Positions 26,425 to 35,346 of a DNA stretch of 64,000 bases are shown here, piece by piece. The notes beneath the pieces are model-generated. The model had not been told where the DNA came from. It saw only the letters and a list, made by a program, of their open reading frames with translations, and made no database searches. Within the stretch, counting starts at the first letter, position 1, and each line of letters begins with the position of its first letter. The DNA comes from Bacteroidota bacterium. Lineage in GTDB: Bacteria; Bacteroidota; Ignavibacteria; Ignavibacteriales; Ignavibacteriaceae. The position numbers were made by a program, and so were the translations under genes. The stretch spans positions 227,363 to 291,362 of the forward strand of contig JAKAGV010000004.1 of NCBI GenBank assembly GCA_021815405.1, in the 5' to 3' direction.

Positions 26425-28557
26425 TTAAAATTCTAATAATTCCTTAATTCCTTTATAAATTTGCTCTCTACTTGGCAGAACTGCATTTTCCAATATTGGC
26501 GAATACGGAATGTGCGAATCCTTTGCCGCAACTCTTTTCACAGGTCCGTCTAGATGTTGGAAACAATTTTCTGCAACTTTTGCGGCTATCTCCGCTCCAT
26601 ACCCTGCTGTCAAAGTATCTTCATGTACAACGATAACCTTGTTAGTCTTCTTTACAGAATTATAAATCGTCTCTTCATCTAGTGGAATAATCGTTCTGAT
26701 ATCGATAACTTCTACCGAGTATCCTTCATCTTCAAGTTTCCGAGCAGCAAAGACTGAATCCCAGAATGACACCCCATATGAAACAACCGTTATATCGGTT
26801 CCTTCCCGAACAACTTTAGCTTTACCAAACGGGATTAGATAATCTGCATCTGGCGAAGGAGACATTGCAAAGCTCTGTCTATAGAGTCCTTTATGCTCAC
26901 AGAATAAAACAGGATCATCGATTCTACAAGCAGTTTTAAGTAGACCTTGTGCATCAGCAGCATTTGAAGGATAAGCGATATAAATTCCCGGAACATGTGC
27001 AAAGATTGATTCAATATTCTGGCTGTGATAAAGACCGCCGTGAATATATCCACCGACAGCAACACGCGTTACTACCGGCGCTGCCCATGTATTGTTGGAA
27101 CGATAACGCATCGTAGCAACTTCGGATTTAAACTGCATAAATGCAGGCCAGATATAATCGCCGAATTGAATTTCAACAACTGGCTTTAATCCTGCAAGTG
27201 CCATTCCTGTTGCAACTCCGATTATGCTTGCTTCAGCTAAAGGAGAATTAAAAACTCTGTCTGTTCCAAACTTTGTGGATAAACCTTTAGTTGCTGTAAA
27301 CACTCCGCCTTTTGCATCAGCAATATCTTCTCCGAAAACATATATTTTTTCGTTACGCTCCATTTCTTCATGAAGAGCGTGGTTAATTGCATCAACCATT
27401 ACAACCGGTTTGCCTGAAGGCATAGACTTTTCATACTCCAGAGTATCTTTCAGTCCGCTTTCATCAAAAACATTTTTAGCGGCTTCTTCGGGAGTTGGAT
27501 CTTTTGCTAGTGAGGCTTCATCTGATGCTTTATTAATCTCCTCAAGTACTTCTTTCTTTAAATTTTCATATTCTTCTTTCGAAATCATTCCATCATTAAT
27601 TAATTTTTTCGAAAGCTTGTCAATCGGACATCGTTTTACATCTTCAACAAGTTCTTTTGCGTCACGGTATTTTTTCTGGTCATCGGATGAAGAATGAGAT
27701 AGTAGTCTTACAACATCGGCTTCAATTAAAGCTGGTCCGTTTCCTTCTTTTATATATTGAATAGCTTTCTGAACTGTATTAAAAGATTCAAAGAAATCTG
27801 TGCCGTCAATTCTAGAATGAAAGAGGTTATCGTAACCACTCATCATTGCGGCTATTGAATGATCTTTACCACCGCTTTGCTGCTGAACTTTTACTGATAT
27901 AGCATATTTATTATTTTCAATTACAAAAAGGACTGGAATCTTTTCACGGCTTGCCCAGTTTACTGCTTCGTGAAATTCACCTTGGCTTGTCGTACCTTCT
28001 CCACTGCTTACGTACGTAACATTTTTTTCGCCTTTCTTAACACTGGCAAGTGCAGTACCAACTGCATTTAAAAATTGCGTACCGGTAGGACTTGATTGAG
28101 TCGGAAGATTGATGTCTCTCTTACCCCAATGACCGGGAAGTTGTTTTGCACCTGTTGAAGGGTCGTCAACTTTAGCAAAACATTGAAGGAAAAAATCGTA
28201 AGGTGTTACTTCGGTTGAGAGCACTACAGCAAGATCACGATAATAAGGAAACAGCCAATCTTTTTTCGGATTCAAAGACAAACCAACCGCAACTTGAATT
28301 GCTTCGTGCCCTGATCCTGCAATGTGAAAAAATGTTTTTCCTTGACGTAGTAAATTCATCGCTTTGTTGTCGATGTAACGTGCGGTCAGCATTACCTTCA
28401 ATGCTTTTAACAAAAACTCTTTATTAAGCTGAATCGGCTCTAACCTTTCTTCTTCAGTATAAACTTTGGATTTGCCATTGCTGCCTTCATCAGCGTTTAT
28501 CACTTTAAGAGGTTGGTAAATCGTTTCATTTTTTGATGAATTCTTTTTAGGCATCAT
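26425..28557 (-). CDS. 2-oxo acid dehydrogenase E1, fused alpha and beta subunits
   Basis: A 710-residue thiamine-diphosphate enzyme that decarboxylates a 2-oxo acid and passes the acyl group to E2. The alpha half (about 40-340) has the TPP motif GEGTTSQGEFHEAVNWAS ending in ENNKYAI. The beta half (about 380-710) begins VMVDAINHALHEEMERN with VFGEDIADAKGG. In many bacteria these are separate genes; the single fused chain is the form seen in Bacteroidetes relatives. It lies directly between lipB (7 bp) and E2 (17 bp). Likely 2-oxoisovalerate or pyruvate dehydrogenase; the substrate is unassigned. Confidence 0.92.
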   Translation of the reverse strand: MMPKKNSSKNETIYQPLKVINADEGSNGKSKVYTEEERLEPIQLNKEFLLKALKVMLTARYIDNKAMNLLRQGKTFFHIAGSGHEAIQVAVGLSLNPKKDWLFPYYRDLAVVLSTEVTPYDFFLQCFAKVDDPSTGAKQLPGHWGKRDINLPTQSSPTGTQFLNAVGTALASVKKGEKNVTYVSSGEGTTSQGEFHEAVNWASREKIPVLFVIENNKYAISVKVQQQSGGKDHSIAAMMSGYDNLFHSRIDGTDFFESFNTVQKAIQYIKEGNGPALIEADVVRLLSHSSSDDQKKYRDAKELVEDVKRCPIDKLSKKLINDGMISKEEYENLKKEVLEEINKASDEASLAKDPTPEEAAKNVFDESGLKDTLEYEKSMPSGKPVVMVDAINHALHEEMERNEKIYVFGEDIADAKGGVFTATKGLSTKFGTDRVFNSPLAEASIIGVATGMALAGLKPVVEIQFGDYIWPAFMQFKSEVATMRYRSNNTWAAPVVTRVAVGGYIHGGLYHSQNIESIFAHVPGIYIAYPSNAADAQGLLKTACRIDDPVLFCEHKGLYRQSFAMSPSPDADYLIPFGKAKVVREGTDITVVSYGVSFWDSVFAARKLEDEGYSVEVIDIRTIIPLDEETIYNSVKKTNKVIVVHEDTLTAGYGAEIAAKVAENCFQHLDGPVKRVAAKDSHIPYSPILENAVLPSREQIYKGIKELLEF

Positions 28558-28564
28558 AAACCTT

Positions 28565-29311
28565 TCATGAATTAGCTTGGGTTAATTTGATAGATGCATT
28601 TTCTGTGATTAATTCTCTTATTTCTTCTTGTGGAAGCACGTTTATTTTTTTATAGCTGAAAACCTCTTGAAAGTTTTTGACTAAAAGAGATTTTACTTCT
28701 TCTATAGTTATTTTTCTGCCGGTTTCTTTTTCAAGCGATGTCACTTCTTTATCTGAGATACCACATGGAATAATTCCGGAAAAAAGTGCAAGGTTTGTGT
28801 TAATATTAAACGCAAAGCCGTGCATTGTTATCCATCGGCTAACTTTAATACCGATGGCTGCAATTTTTCTATTCTCTACCCAAACGCCGGTATATTTTGG
28901 ATCTCTAATTCCGGTAATCCCATAAAAGCTGCAAGTTCTAGTTATTACTTCTTCAAGTGCTCTTAGGTATTTATGCGTATCGTTCTGCCATTCATTCAAA
29001 TCGATTATAGGGTATCCAACAATTTGTCCTGGACCGTGATAAGTAATATCTCCACCGCGATCAATATCATAAACGGATATTTTATTTTCTTTTAAGTACT
29101 CTGCCGAGCCAATCAGGTTATTTTTATCAGCAACTTTTCCAAGTGTATAAGTATGGGGATGCTCAAGTAAAAATAAAACATCTGTAATCTTTTTAATGTG
29201 CCTTAATTCAAAAATTTGCTTCTGCAAATCCCAGGCTTCTTTATAATCTATCAAGCCAAGGTCGCAATAACTTAATTCTCGTTCATTATTCATATTAATG
29301 TCATTCTTCAC
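28565..29311 (-). CDS. lipB: Octanoyl-[acyl-carrier protein]:protein transferase
   Basis: A 248-residue LipB that transfers octanoyl from ACP to lipoyl-domain lysines, the step before LipA. RGGDITYHGPGQIVGYPIID (about 85-104), catalytic K156 (IGIKVSRW) and C183 (IIPCGIS) are all present, as is MHGFAFNIN. The length is slightly longer than typical because of a C-terminal extension. It lies 7 bp upstream of E1 and 44 bp downstream of lpdA, so lipoylation and its targets are encoded together. Confidence 0.96.
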   Translation of the reverse strand: MKNDINMNNERELSYCDLGLIDYKEAWDLQKQIFELRHIKKITDVLFLLEHPHTYTLGKVADKNNLIGSAEYLKENKISVYDIDRGGDITYHGPGQIVGYPIIDLNEWQNDTHKYLRALEEVITRTCSFYGITGIRDPKYTGVWVENRKIAAIGIKVSRWITMHGFAFNINTNLALFSGIIPCGISDKEVTSLEKETGRKITIEEVKSLLVKNFQEVFSYKKINVLPQEEIRELITENASIKLTQANS

Positions 29312-29355
29312 ATGATTGCATGATTACTTTAATATCCTATTCATAATCATGGATT

Positions 29356-30759
29356 CTATATGTGGATTGCTTCGCCGTAAGCTTGTGCGGCGGCTTCCAT
29401 TATTGATTCCGCAAGTGTTGGGTGTGCGTGTATGGTTTTAATTATTGATTCACCGGTTGCCTCAAGGGATTTTGCCAAGCCAGCTTCTGCAATCATCTCT
29501 GTTGCTTCAGAACCGATGATATGAACTCCTAAAATCTCACCATATTTTGCATCAAAAATAAATTTTACAAAACCTTCCCTCTCTCCAATTGCAAACGCTT
29601 TGCCGCTTGCCATAAACGGAAACTTTCCTACTTTGATTTCATATCCGGCTTCTTTTGCTTTTGCTTCAGTCAATCCGATGCTTGCGACTTGAGGCTGGCA
29701 GAACGTACAGCCTGGAATATTGTTATAATCTATATCGGGGATACGCAATCCTTTTATCTTTTCTACACAATGAATTCCTTCATGAGAAGCAACATGCGCT
29801 AGCCATGGCGGACCGATAACATCTCCGATTGCATAGATGCCTTTTATGTTTGTCTCGTAAGTTGATTTGTTTACTTTAATATGATTCTTGAAAAGCTCAA
29901 CACCAAGTTCTTCAAGTCCAAATCCTTCAACATTTCCGGTAACACCGATTGCATTTAATACAATATCGGCAGATAATTCTTTCTTTTGTCCTTCAGAAGT
30001 AATTGTAACCGAAACTTTATTTCCTTTTACAATTGCTTTTTCTACAGAAGATTTAGTGAAAATATCAATGCCGCGTTTTTTAAAGCTCTTAGCTAAGGTC
30101 TCGGAAACTTCTCTATCCTCAATTGGAAGAATTGTATCCATCATCTCAATAATTGTTACCCTGGTTCCAAGCACGGAATAAAAATATGCAAACTCAACAC
30201 CGATTGCACCCGCACCAATGATAATCATTTCTTTAGGAAGCTCTGGAAGAATCATTGCTTCTGTACTTGTAATAATTCTTTTCTTATCAACTGGAATGGA
30301 TGGCAATACTTTTGGACGTGCACCAGTTGCGATTAAAATATTATCCGCAGTAATTGAATTGGTTTTCTGCCCTTCTTCATTAAAAATATCAATTTGATTT
30401 TTAGAAGAAAGCTTTCCAAACCCTTTAATTCTATCAACTTTATTTTTCTTAACAAGAATTTCAACGTTTTTTGTAATCCTGTCAGATATTTCCCGGCTGC
30501 GTTTGATTATTCTTTCAAAGTCAAAATCCAATCCTTGAATTTTAATTCCAAAATCAGAGGAATGATTTTTCATTAAATCGTATATCTCAGCATTTTTTAG
30601 CAGTGATTTAGTTGGAATGCAGCCCCAGTTAAGGCAGATTCCGCCTAGCTTATCTTTATCAATAACAGCAGTTTTAAATCCAAGTTGAGCGGCTCTAATG
30701 GCAGCAACGTATCCGCCAGGACCACCGCCGAGCACAACAATTTCATATTGATTTGCCAT
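29356..30759 (-). CDS. lpdA: Dihydrolipoyl dehydrogenase (E3)
   Basis: A 467-residue FAD-dependent disulfide oxidoreductase that reoxidises the lipoyl groups of E2. The FAD GxGxxG motif is GGGPGG (11-16), the redox pair is C42-x4-C47 in GGICLNWGCIPTKSLL, and the NAD motif GAGAIGVEF lies near residue 182. The C-terminal interface has the catalytic AHPTLAESIMEAA segment (His-Pro-Thr with Glu). It begins the cassette; the 290 bp upstream form the divergent region with the MerR-type regulator gene. Confidence 0.97.
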   Translation of the reverse strand: MANQYEIVVLGGGPGGYVAAIRAAQLGFKTAVIDKDKLGGICLNWGCIPTKSLLKNAEIYDLMKNHSSDFGIKIQGLDFDFERIIKRSREISDRITKNVEILVKKNKVDRIKGFGKLSSKNQIDIFNEEGQKTNSITADNILIATGARPKVLPSIPVDKKRIITSTEAMILPELPKEMIIIGAGAIGVEFAYFYSVLGTRVTIIEMMDTILPIEDREVSETLAKSFKKRGIDIFTKSSVEKAIVKGNKVSVTITSEGQKKELSADIVLNAIGVTGNVEGFGLEELGVELFKNHIKVNKSTYETNIKGIYAIGDVIGPPWLAHVASHEGIHCVEKIKGLRIPDIDYNNIPGCTFCQPQVASIGLTEAKAKEAGYEIKVGKFPFMASGKAFAIGEREGFVKFIFDAKYGEILGVHIIGSEATEMIAEAGLAKSLEATGESIIKTIHAHPTLAESIMEAAAQAYGEAIHI

Positions 30760-30998
30760 AAAAGAAAGGAATCCTTCGATTTTATATTAGTTTAACAAAT
30801 ATAAAGAAGCATATATAAAAATGAAAACTAAAGTTGTTTAATTCAATCACACTTATGACTCACAGGTCAATGAACTGATTTGTCTATATATAATAATTGC
30901 GTCCTGTTCATTAGTCACCTAAAATGAAAAACATTTTTTCCTATTTCTCTGCTTTAGAAATAAGAGTTAACAAAAACGAATATTTTCAAAGAATAAAT

Positions 30999-31035
30999 GG
31001 TAATTATAATTGGCAAATAATTTGGTAATTATAAA
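30999..31035 (+). promoter_or_regulatory. Direct repeat upstream of MerR-type gene, possible operator
   Basis: GGTAATTATAA occurs twice (30999-31009 and 31024-31034), 25 bp apart, just before the regulator start at 31050. The AATTATAATT within the first copy is itself palindromic. MerR proteins usually bind dyads between -35 and -10, so this could be an autoregulatory site. The spacing of about 2.5 helical turns places the copies on nearly opposite faces, which weakens the case. Confidence 0.3.
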
Positions 31036-31049
31036 TATCAACTTTTTAA

Positions 31050-31502
31050 ATGATTACTGAATTGAACGAAACTGAAAATATAAATTTACCATTATTCCCG
31101 ATAAGCAGTGCGGCTAAGATACTTGATATTTCCGTACATACTTTACGGATGTATGAAAAAGAAGGTCTGATTATTCCATTTAAAAAAGAATCAAGTCATA
31201 GGCTTTATTCTAAAGCGGATATCGATAGATTAATATGCATACGCAAAGCGATCAACGAAAGCAAGATTAGTATTGCCGGCATTAAATCAATTTATTCTCT
31301 TATACCATGCTGGGAAATTACAAAATGCACTAAGAATGATAGAGAAATTTGCGAAGCCTTCAATTCTCATACAAAACCATGCTGGACGTTCGAACATTCA
31401 AACAATCCCTGTGGAGAAAAAGATTGTCGTCTTTGTGACGTTTACAGTTTATATTCAGAATGCGGTAAGATTAAAGAGTTGATAACTAATTGTGTAAAAT
31501 AA
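31050..31502 (+). CDS. MerR-family regulator fused to Cys-rich two-CW-like domain
   Basis: A 150-residue protein. A MerR winged helix occupies about residues 15-80, with the landmark segments HTLRMYEKEGLIIPF and HRLYSKADIDRLICI. The C-terminal 65 residues contain nine of the ten cysteines: two Cys-Trp pairs (C87-W and C111-W) and C93, C101, C121, C126, C129, C138 and C148. This spacing fits the two-CW domain I know from small proteins near respiratory genes, here joined to a DNA-binding head. It probably senses metal, Fe-S or redox state. It starts the plus-strand cytochrome cluster and lies 28 bp before the seven-heme gene. Confidence 0.82.
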   Translation: MITELNETENINLPLFPISSAAKILDISVHTLRMYEKEGLIIPFKKESSHRLYSKADIDRLICIRKAINESKISIAGIKSIYSLIPCWEITKCTKNDREICEAFNSHTKPCWTFEHSNNPCGEKDCRLCDVYSLYSECGKIKELITNCVK

Positions 31503-31530
31503 TAGTTGAAAAAACTCTTTTTTCTTAAGT

Positions 31531-32460
31531 ATGAAATTTTTAATCACAGCGTTAAGCTTATTTATTTTAGTATCGGTCAAACCGGCAGCAAAACAAAATT
31601 CTCTCTCAACCAAGGATGAGAATCAAAATTGTCTTCGATGCCATTCAATGGCAACTCTTTCTTACCGGGATACAACGACCGGAATTATAAAAAGTTTGGC
31701 AGTATCTCCAAAAGAATTTTATAATTCAAATCATAAAGATCTTGCTTGCATCGATTGCCATTCAAAAGATTTCCAAACTTTTCCTCACAATGCAAAGTTG
31801 AAGAATGAAAATCTTTACTGCCTCAATTGTCATAAAGATGAACCAAAGTTTAAACAATTTCATTTCCAATCAATTGAAAAAGAATTTAAACAGAGTGTTC
31901 ACTATAAGAAACTTGGTAACAAATTTACCTGCTTCGATTGCCATGACCCGCATAGTTTTGAAATACATGCGAGGGTAAGTAAAGATATTAAGGAAACAGT
32001 TCTTTATGATAATATGATTTGCTTAAACTGTCATGAAAATAATTCTAAGATAAAATATTTGTCTGGCGTTATTCTTCCATCTCTGACTACTTCACACTCA
32101 TGGCTGCCGCATATGGATCTTCATTGGAAATCAGTCAGATGCATTGATTGTCATACTTCTCCAAATGCACCTGGTGTAAGCCATATAATTCTACCTAAAG
32201 ATAAAGCAGTAAAAAACTGCGTAGAATGTCATTCAAGGAATTCTTTGCTGCTTCAAACACTTTACAAGTTTGAATCGAAACAGTCGAGGAATAAAGAAGG
32301 CTTTTTAAATGCAGTTATTTTGAATAATTCATATGTCATCGGCGCTACAAGAAACTATTACCTCAATCTTTTAAGCTTTATAATTTTTGGTCTAACCCTG
32401 ATTGCTCTTTCAGTACATGGAATTTTAAGAACGATAGCAAAGAAAAGAAAATTGAAATGA
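31531..32460 (+). CDS. Seven-heme c-type cytochrome with C-terminal membrane anchor
   Basis: A 309-residue exported protein. The signal peptide covers residues 1-20. Seven CXXCH heme sites lie at C34, C73, C97, C134, C164, C204 and C230, and a single transmembrane helix lies at about 277-299, followed by a basic cytoplasmic tail. The pattern resembles the cytochrome c3/nitrate reductase small-subunit superfamily, but I cannot assign a named subfamily. Its stop overlaps the cytochrome b gene by 4 bp, so the two are translationally coupled. Its heme domain would face the periplasm. Confidence 0.88.
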   Translation: MKFLITALSLFILVSVKPAAKQNSLSTKDENQNCLRCHSMATLSYRDTTTGIIKSLAVSPKEFYNSNHKDLACIDCHSKDFQTFPHNAKLKNENLYCLNCHKDEPKFKQFHFQSIEKEFKQSVHYKKLGNKFTCFDCHDPHSFEIHARVSKDIKETVLYDNMICLNCHENNSKIKYLSGVILPSLTTSHSWLPHMDLHWKSVRCIDCHTSPNAPGVSHIILPKDKAVKNCVECHSRNSLLLQTLYKFESKQSRNKEGFLNAVILNNSYVIGATRNYYLNLLSFIIFGLTLIALSVHGILRTIAKKRKLK

Positions 32461-33143
32461 AGAATGAATCACTTTATTTGTATCCTGTCTGGCTCAGAAT
32501 TTGGCATTGGCTTAATGCACTGCTGTTTCTTTCATTAATTTTTACCGGACTTAATCTTCAATACGCCAAAATTAATTCACCGATAATTGATTTTCACACA
32601 GCAATTTTAATCCATAATATTTCAGGAATAACTCTTACTTTGAATTATTTGTTCTTCTTTATTCTGAACATAATATCCGGAAATTACAAACATTATCTTC
32701 CAAAGCTGAAAAACTTCGCAAAGAATATGCTTCTTCAGTTAAAATTTTATTTAAGTGGAATTTTTAAGAATGAAGAGCATCCTTTTGAAACCTCAGCAAA
32801 TCAAAAGTTCAATCCGCTTCAGCAAATTACTTATCTGAATATTATGTATGCGCTGTTCCCTCTTCTCCTGATTACCGGCTGGGCTTTGCTTTTTCCTGAA
32901 TTTATTTTAAACAAACTTTTCGAAACTTCGGGACTGCTACTTACCGCAGTCTTCCATACTACAATAGGATTTTTATTATCAATCTTTATGATTGGACATA
33001 TTTATTTAGCAACAACAGGAACTACCATCCTCAGCAATTTTAAATCCATGCTTACCGGATGGCACGTCCATGAAAATCATATAGTCAAATCTCAATTAAC
33101 TGAAATTACAATTCAGCAGGTGAAAAATGAAAATGAAAATTAA
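32457..33143 (+). CDS. Cytochrome b-type membrane subunit, formate dehydrogenase-gamma-like
   Basis: A 228-residue polytopic protein with four transmembrane segments (about 14-33, 49-74, 128-148, 160-186). Candidate heme b ligands are H17 (RIWHWLNA), H47, H53, H167 (FHTTIG) and H181 (GHIYLA), placed as in FdnI/thiosulfate-reductase cytochrome b (Ni/Fe hydrogenase-type b561). It should exchange electrons with the quinone pool and pass them to the neighbouring multiheme proteins. Its coding end overlaps the start of the eight-heme gene by 17 bp. Confidence 0.82.
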   Translation: MKNESLYLYPVWLRIWHWLNALLFLSLIFTGLNLQYAKINSPIIDFHTAILIHNISGITLTLNYLFFFILNIISGNYKHYLPKLKNFAKNMLLQLKFYLSGIFKNEEHPFETSANQKFNPLQQITYLNIMYALFPLLLITGWALLFPEFILNKLFETSGLLLTAVFHTTIGFLLSIFMIGHIYLATTGTTILSNFKSMLTGWHVHENHIVKSQLTEITIQQVKNENEN

Positions 33144-35292
33144 CTTAAAACCTTTCCTCAAAAAATGGTACGGGAAAATTACGGCAGTAATAGTCGGGCT
33201 TGCCTTAATTCTTTTTGTCGGAATGATGGCAATGCCATCGTTTTTTGAATGGTACACAGGAGTTAAAAACGCTCCTTTAACATATAACAGCAGCAAAAAA
33301 CTTACTGATGAACAATTCGAAGAAACTGCAAGGAAGATAACTTATAATGAACGTCTGGAAAAAGCGGAAGAGATAACAAAAGACGAAAAGAATGATTTCA
33401 CTCGAAGTGTCAAGATACAGATGCTGATGAATACGCCGTCATTCATGCGCGATACTAAATTCAAGCATATCGAATATTTCCGTAAGGCAGGAATCAAGCA
33501 GTACAAAGGACCAGAAACTTGTCTTGAATGTCATAAAACAATGAAGGTTCATGAAGCAGATGGTTCAATAAAAAAAGTTAACACACTAAGTGATGTCATT
33601 AATTCTGTTCATTTTGAATTCCAAAGAATGGCTCCAGGATTTTCAACTTACGGTTTCAACGGGAAGCAGGTAAATGCAAAAGGAAGACCCATACCAGTCG
33701 GGAAGATTGATAGAGCTTGCGGCATTCCGGGAAGCTTTTCATGGACCGGTTGGGCAGTTCTTGTTAAAACATACCCGAATGGAAAAGACAAGCCGGCTGT
33801 AATGAGAAGTGAAGGATGCGGGCAATGTCATATTGGCGGAAGCTATGATCCGGCAACAGAGAAAATGATGCCGGGCGGTGTAATTCCTGCAGAAACAAAA
33901 GAAGGAATTGACTGCTTAATTTGTCATTCTCAAAATTATGACATGAATTATAAGTACGTAATTAAAGACAAAGTTGGTTATCGATGGAACCAGGATAGGA
34001 CAATGGAAGCGGCAATGTCTGTAACTATTCCAACCAATAAGAATTGTCTTAACTGTCATCAGCATAATATGGGCGGAGATGTTTACCAATATAATGTTGC
34101 AGCAAAAAGTTTAGGATATAAGAACCAAAGAATTATTCATGGCGGTTCCAAACGAGGCAATCCATTTAGTTCGGAAGATGATGTGCATGCTGCAGCCGGA
34201 TTGCAGTGCCTCGATTGCCACGTTCCCGAAGGTCATAAAATTCCGAGAGGTGTTAAAGGAACAGATTTAGTCGCAAATGATTTGCCGAATAGAAAAGTTG
34301 ATTGCGAAAATTGCCATACATCGGCACCGCATACAAAAAATAAATTAGAAGATGTCATTCTTAACGGACATGTAAATAGAATTGCTTGCGAGACATGCCA
34401 TATTCCAAGTCTCCAAAGCAGCAGCGTGGTCTTGAGAGATTGGGTTCATCCTACATGGGATAAAGAAGATGGAATGTACGTCCCCACTGATATTTTACGT
34501 TCAGGCAAACCCGATGTTGGAATCACTTATCTTTGGTTTAATGGCAATGGAACTTTCTTAGCAAATGCAATGGGCAATAATCCAAATCATACGGATAAGT
34601 ACAATCCATTAATGAATCAATTGGTGACTTTGAATGATCCGGAAGCTTTGAAAGAAGTAAAGCAAAATATTATGAGCGATTTCGGAATGACTTCACAGCA
34701 AGCTGATAATTACATGAAAACTTTCACAAATACTCTTTCACAATTAAGCCCAAAAATGATTGAAAAGAGAAAGGAAGTAATTAAAACCTTTATTGTAAAA
34801 CTCGAGAACATGGGACAAAGTAAAATTTATCCGTTCAAGCTTTTTAATGCTTACATGTATGAAGATATGTCGAATCAAGGACCTTTCGGCGCAATGATTT
34901 TACCGTTTGACTATCCGACATATTATGAAACCGGTAATTCACTTGCGTCAATGAAGAAGGCTATTGAAAATCCAATAGTTAAAAGAATGTACCAGTTCCC
35001 ATTCAAAGAATATATGATGGATGATTTTATGCATTACTTTGGTGTAAGCACTTGGTCTGATGTTTACCCGATTGATAGTAAGGGAAATCTTAGAAATATT
35101 GAACCACACTGGATGCGGCAATATGGTACTTTAATGATCAACCACGGAATAAAGAAGGACGGATTAAGCTGCGAGAACTGTCATTCACCTAATGGAATAC
35201 TGGATTTTGCAAAACTCGGTTACTCGCCCCAAAGAGTAAAAGACTTAACACATCTAAAAGATTTAAAGTATTTTACATCGAATAAGAAGTAG
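33127..35292 (+). CDS. Eight-heme c-type cytochrome, octaheme tetrathionate reductase-like
   Basis: A 721-residue protein. One N-terminal hydrophobic helix (about 17-37, uncleaved anchor or signal) precedes eight CXXCH sites at C132, C231, C263, C307, C361, C393, C421 and C682. The GIDCLICHSQNYD segment and the order of heme sites, including a final one far from the rest, resemble the octaheme tetrathionate reductase (OTR) family. It is longer than the Shewanella enzyme, with a C-terminal part of about 300 residues holding only one heme. Substrate unproven: tetrathionate, nitrite, hydroxylamine or metals are candidates. It is coupled to the cytochrome b gene. Confidence 0.82.
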   Translation: MKMKINLKPFLKKWYGKITAVIVGLALILFVGMMAMPSFFEWYTGVKNAPLTYNSSKKLTDEQFEETARKITYNERLEKAEEITKDEKNDFTRSVKIQMLMNTPSFMRDTKFKHIEYFRKAGIKQYKGPETCLECHKTMKVHEADGSIKKVNTLSDVINSVHFEFQRMAPGFSTYGFNGKQVNAKGRPIPVGKIDRACGIPGSFSWTGWAVLVKTYPNGKDKPAVMRSEGCGQCHIGGSYDPATEKMMPGGVIPAETKEGIDCLICHSQNYDMNYKYVIKDKVGYRWNQDRTMEAAMSVTIPTNKNCLNCHQHNMGGDVYQYNVAAKSLGYKNQRIIHGGSKRGNPFSSEDDVHAAAGLQCLDCHVPEGHKIPRGVKGTDLVANDLPNRKVDCENCHTSAPHTKNKLEDVILNGHVNRIACETCHIPSLQSSSVVLRDWVHPTWDKEDGMYVPTDILRSGKPDVGITYLWFNGNGTFLANAMGNNPNHTDKYNPLMNQLVTLNDPEALKEVKQNIMSDFGMTSQQADNYMKTFTNTLSQLSPKMIEKRKEVIKTFIVKLENMGQSKIYPFKLFNAYMYEDMSNQGPFGAMILPFDYPTYYETGNSLASMKKAIENPIVKRMYQFPFKEYMMDDFMHYFGVSTWSDVYPIDSKGNLRNIEPHWMRQYGTLMINHGIKKDGLSCENCHSPNGILDFAKLGYSPQRVKDLTHLKDLKYFTSNKK

Positions 35293-35301
35293 TATTTACT
35301 A

Positions 35302-35332
35302 AAAGAGACTCACTTTAAAAGTGAGTCTCTTT
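35302..35332. terminator. Bidirectional terminator between octaheme gene and cydB
   Basis: AAAGAGACTCAC (35302-35313) pairs perfectly with GTGAGTCTCTTT (35321-35332), a 12-bp stem around a 7-nt TTTAAAA loop. The plus-strand arm is followed by T-rich sequence and the minus-strand reading ends in TTTTA. It separates convergent genes, ending about 10 bp after the octaheme stop and 15 bp before the cydB stop. Confidence 0.85.
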
Positions 35333-35346
35333 CCTTTATTAAATTT

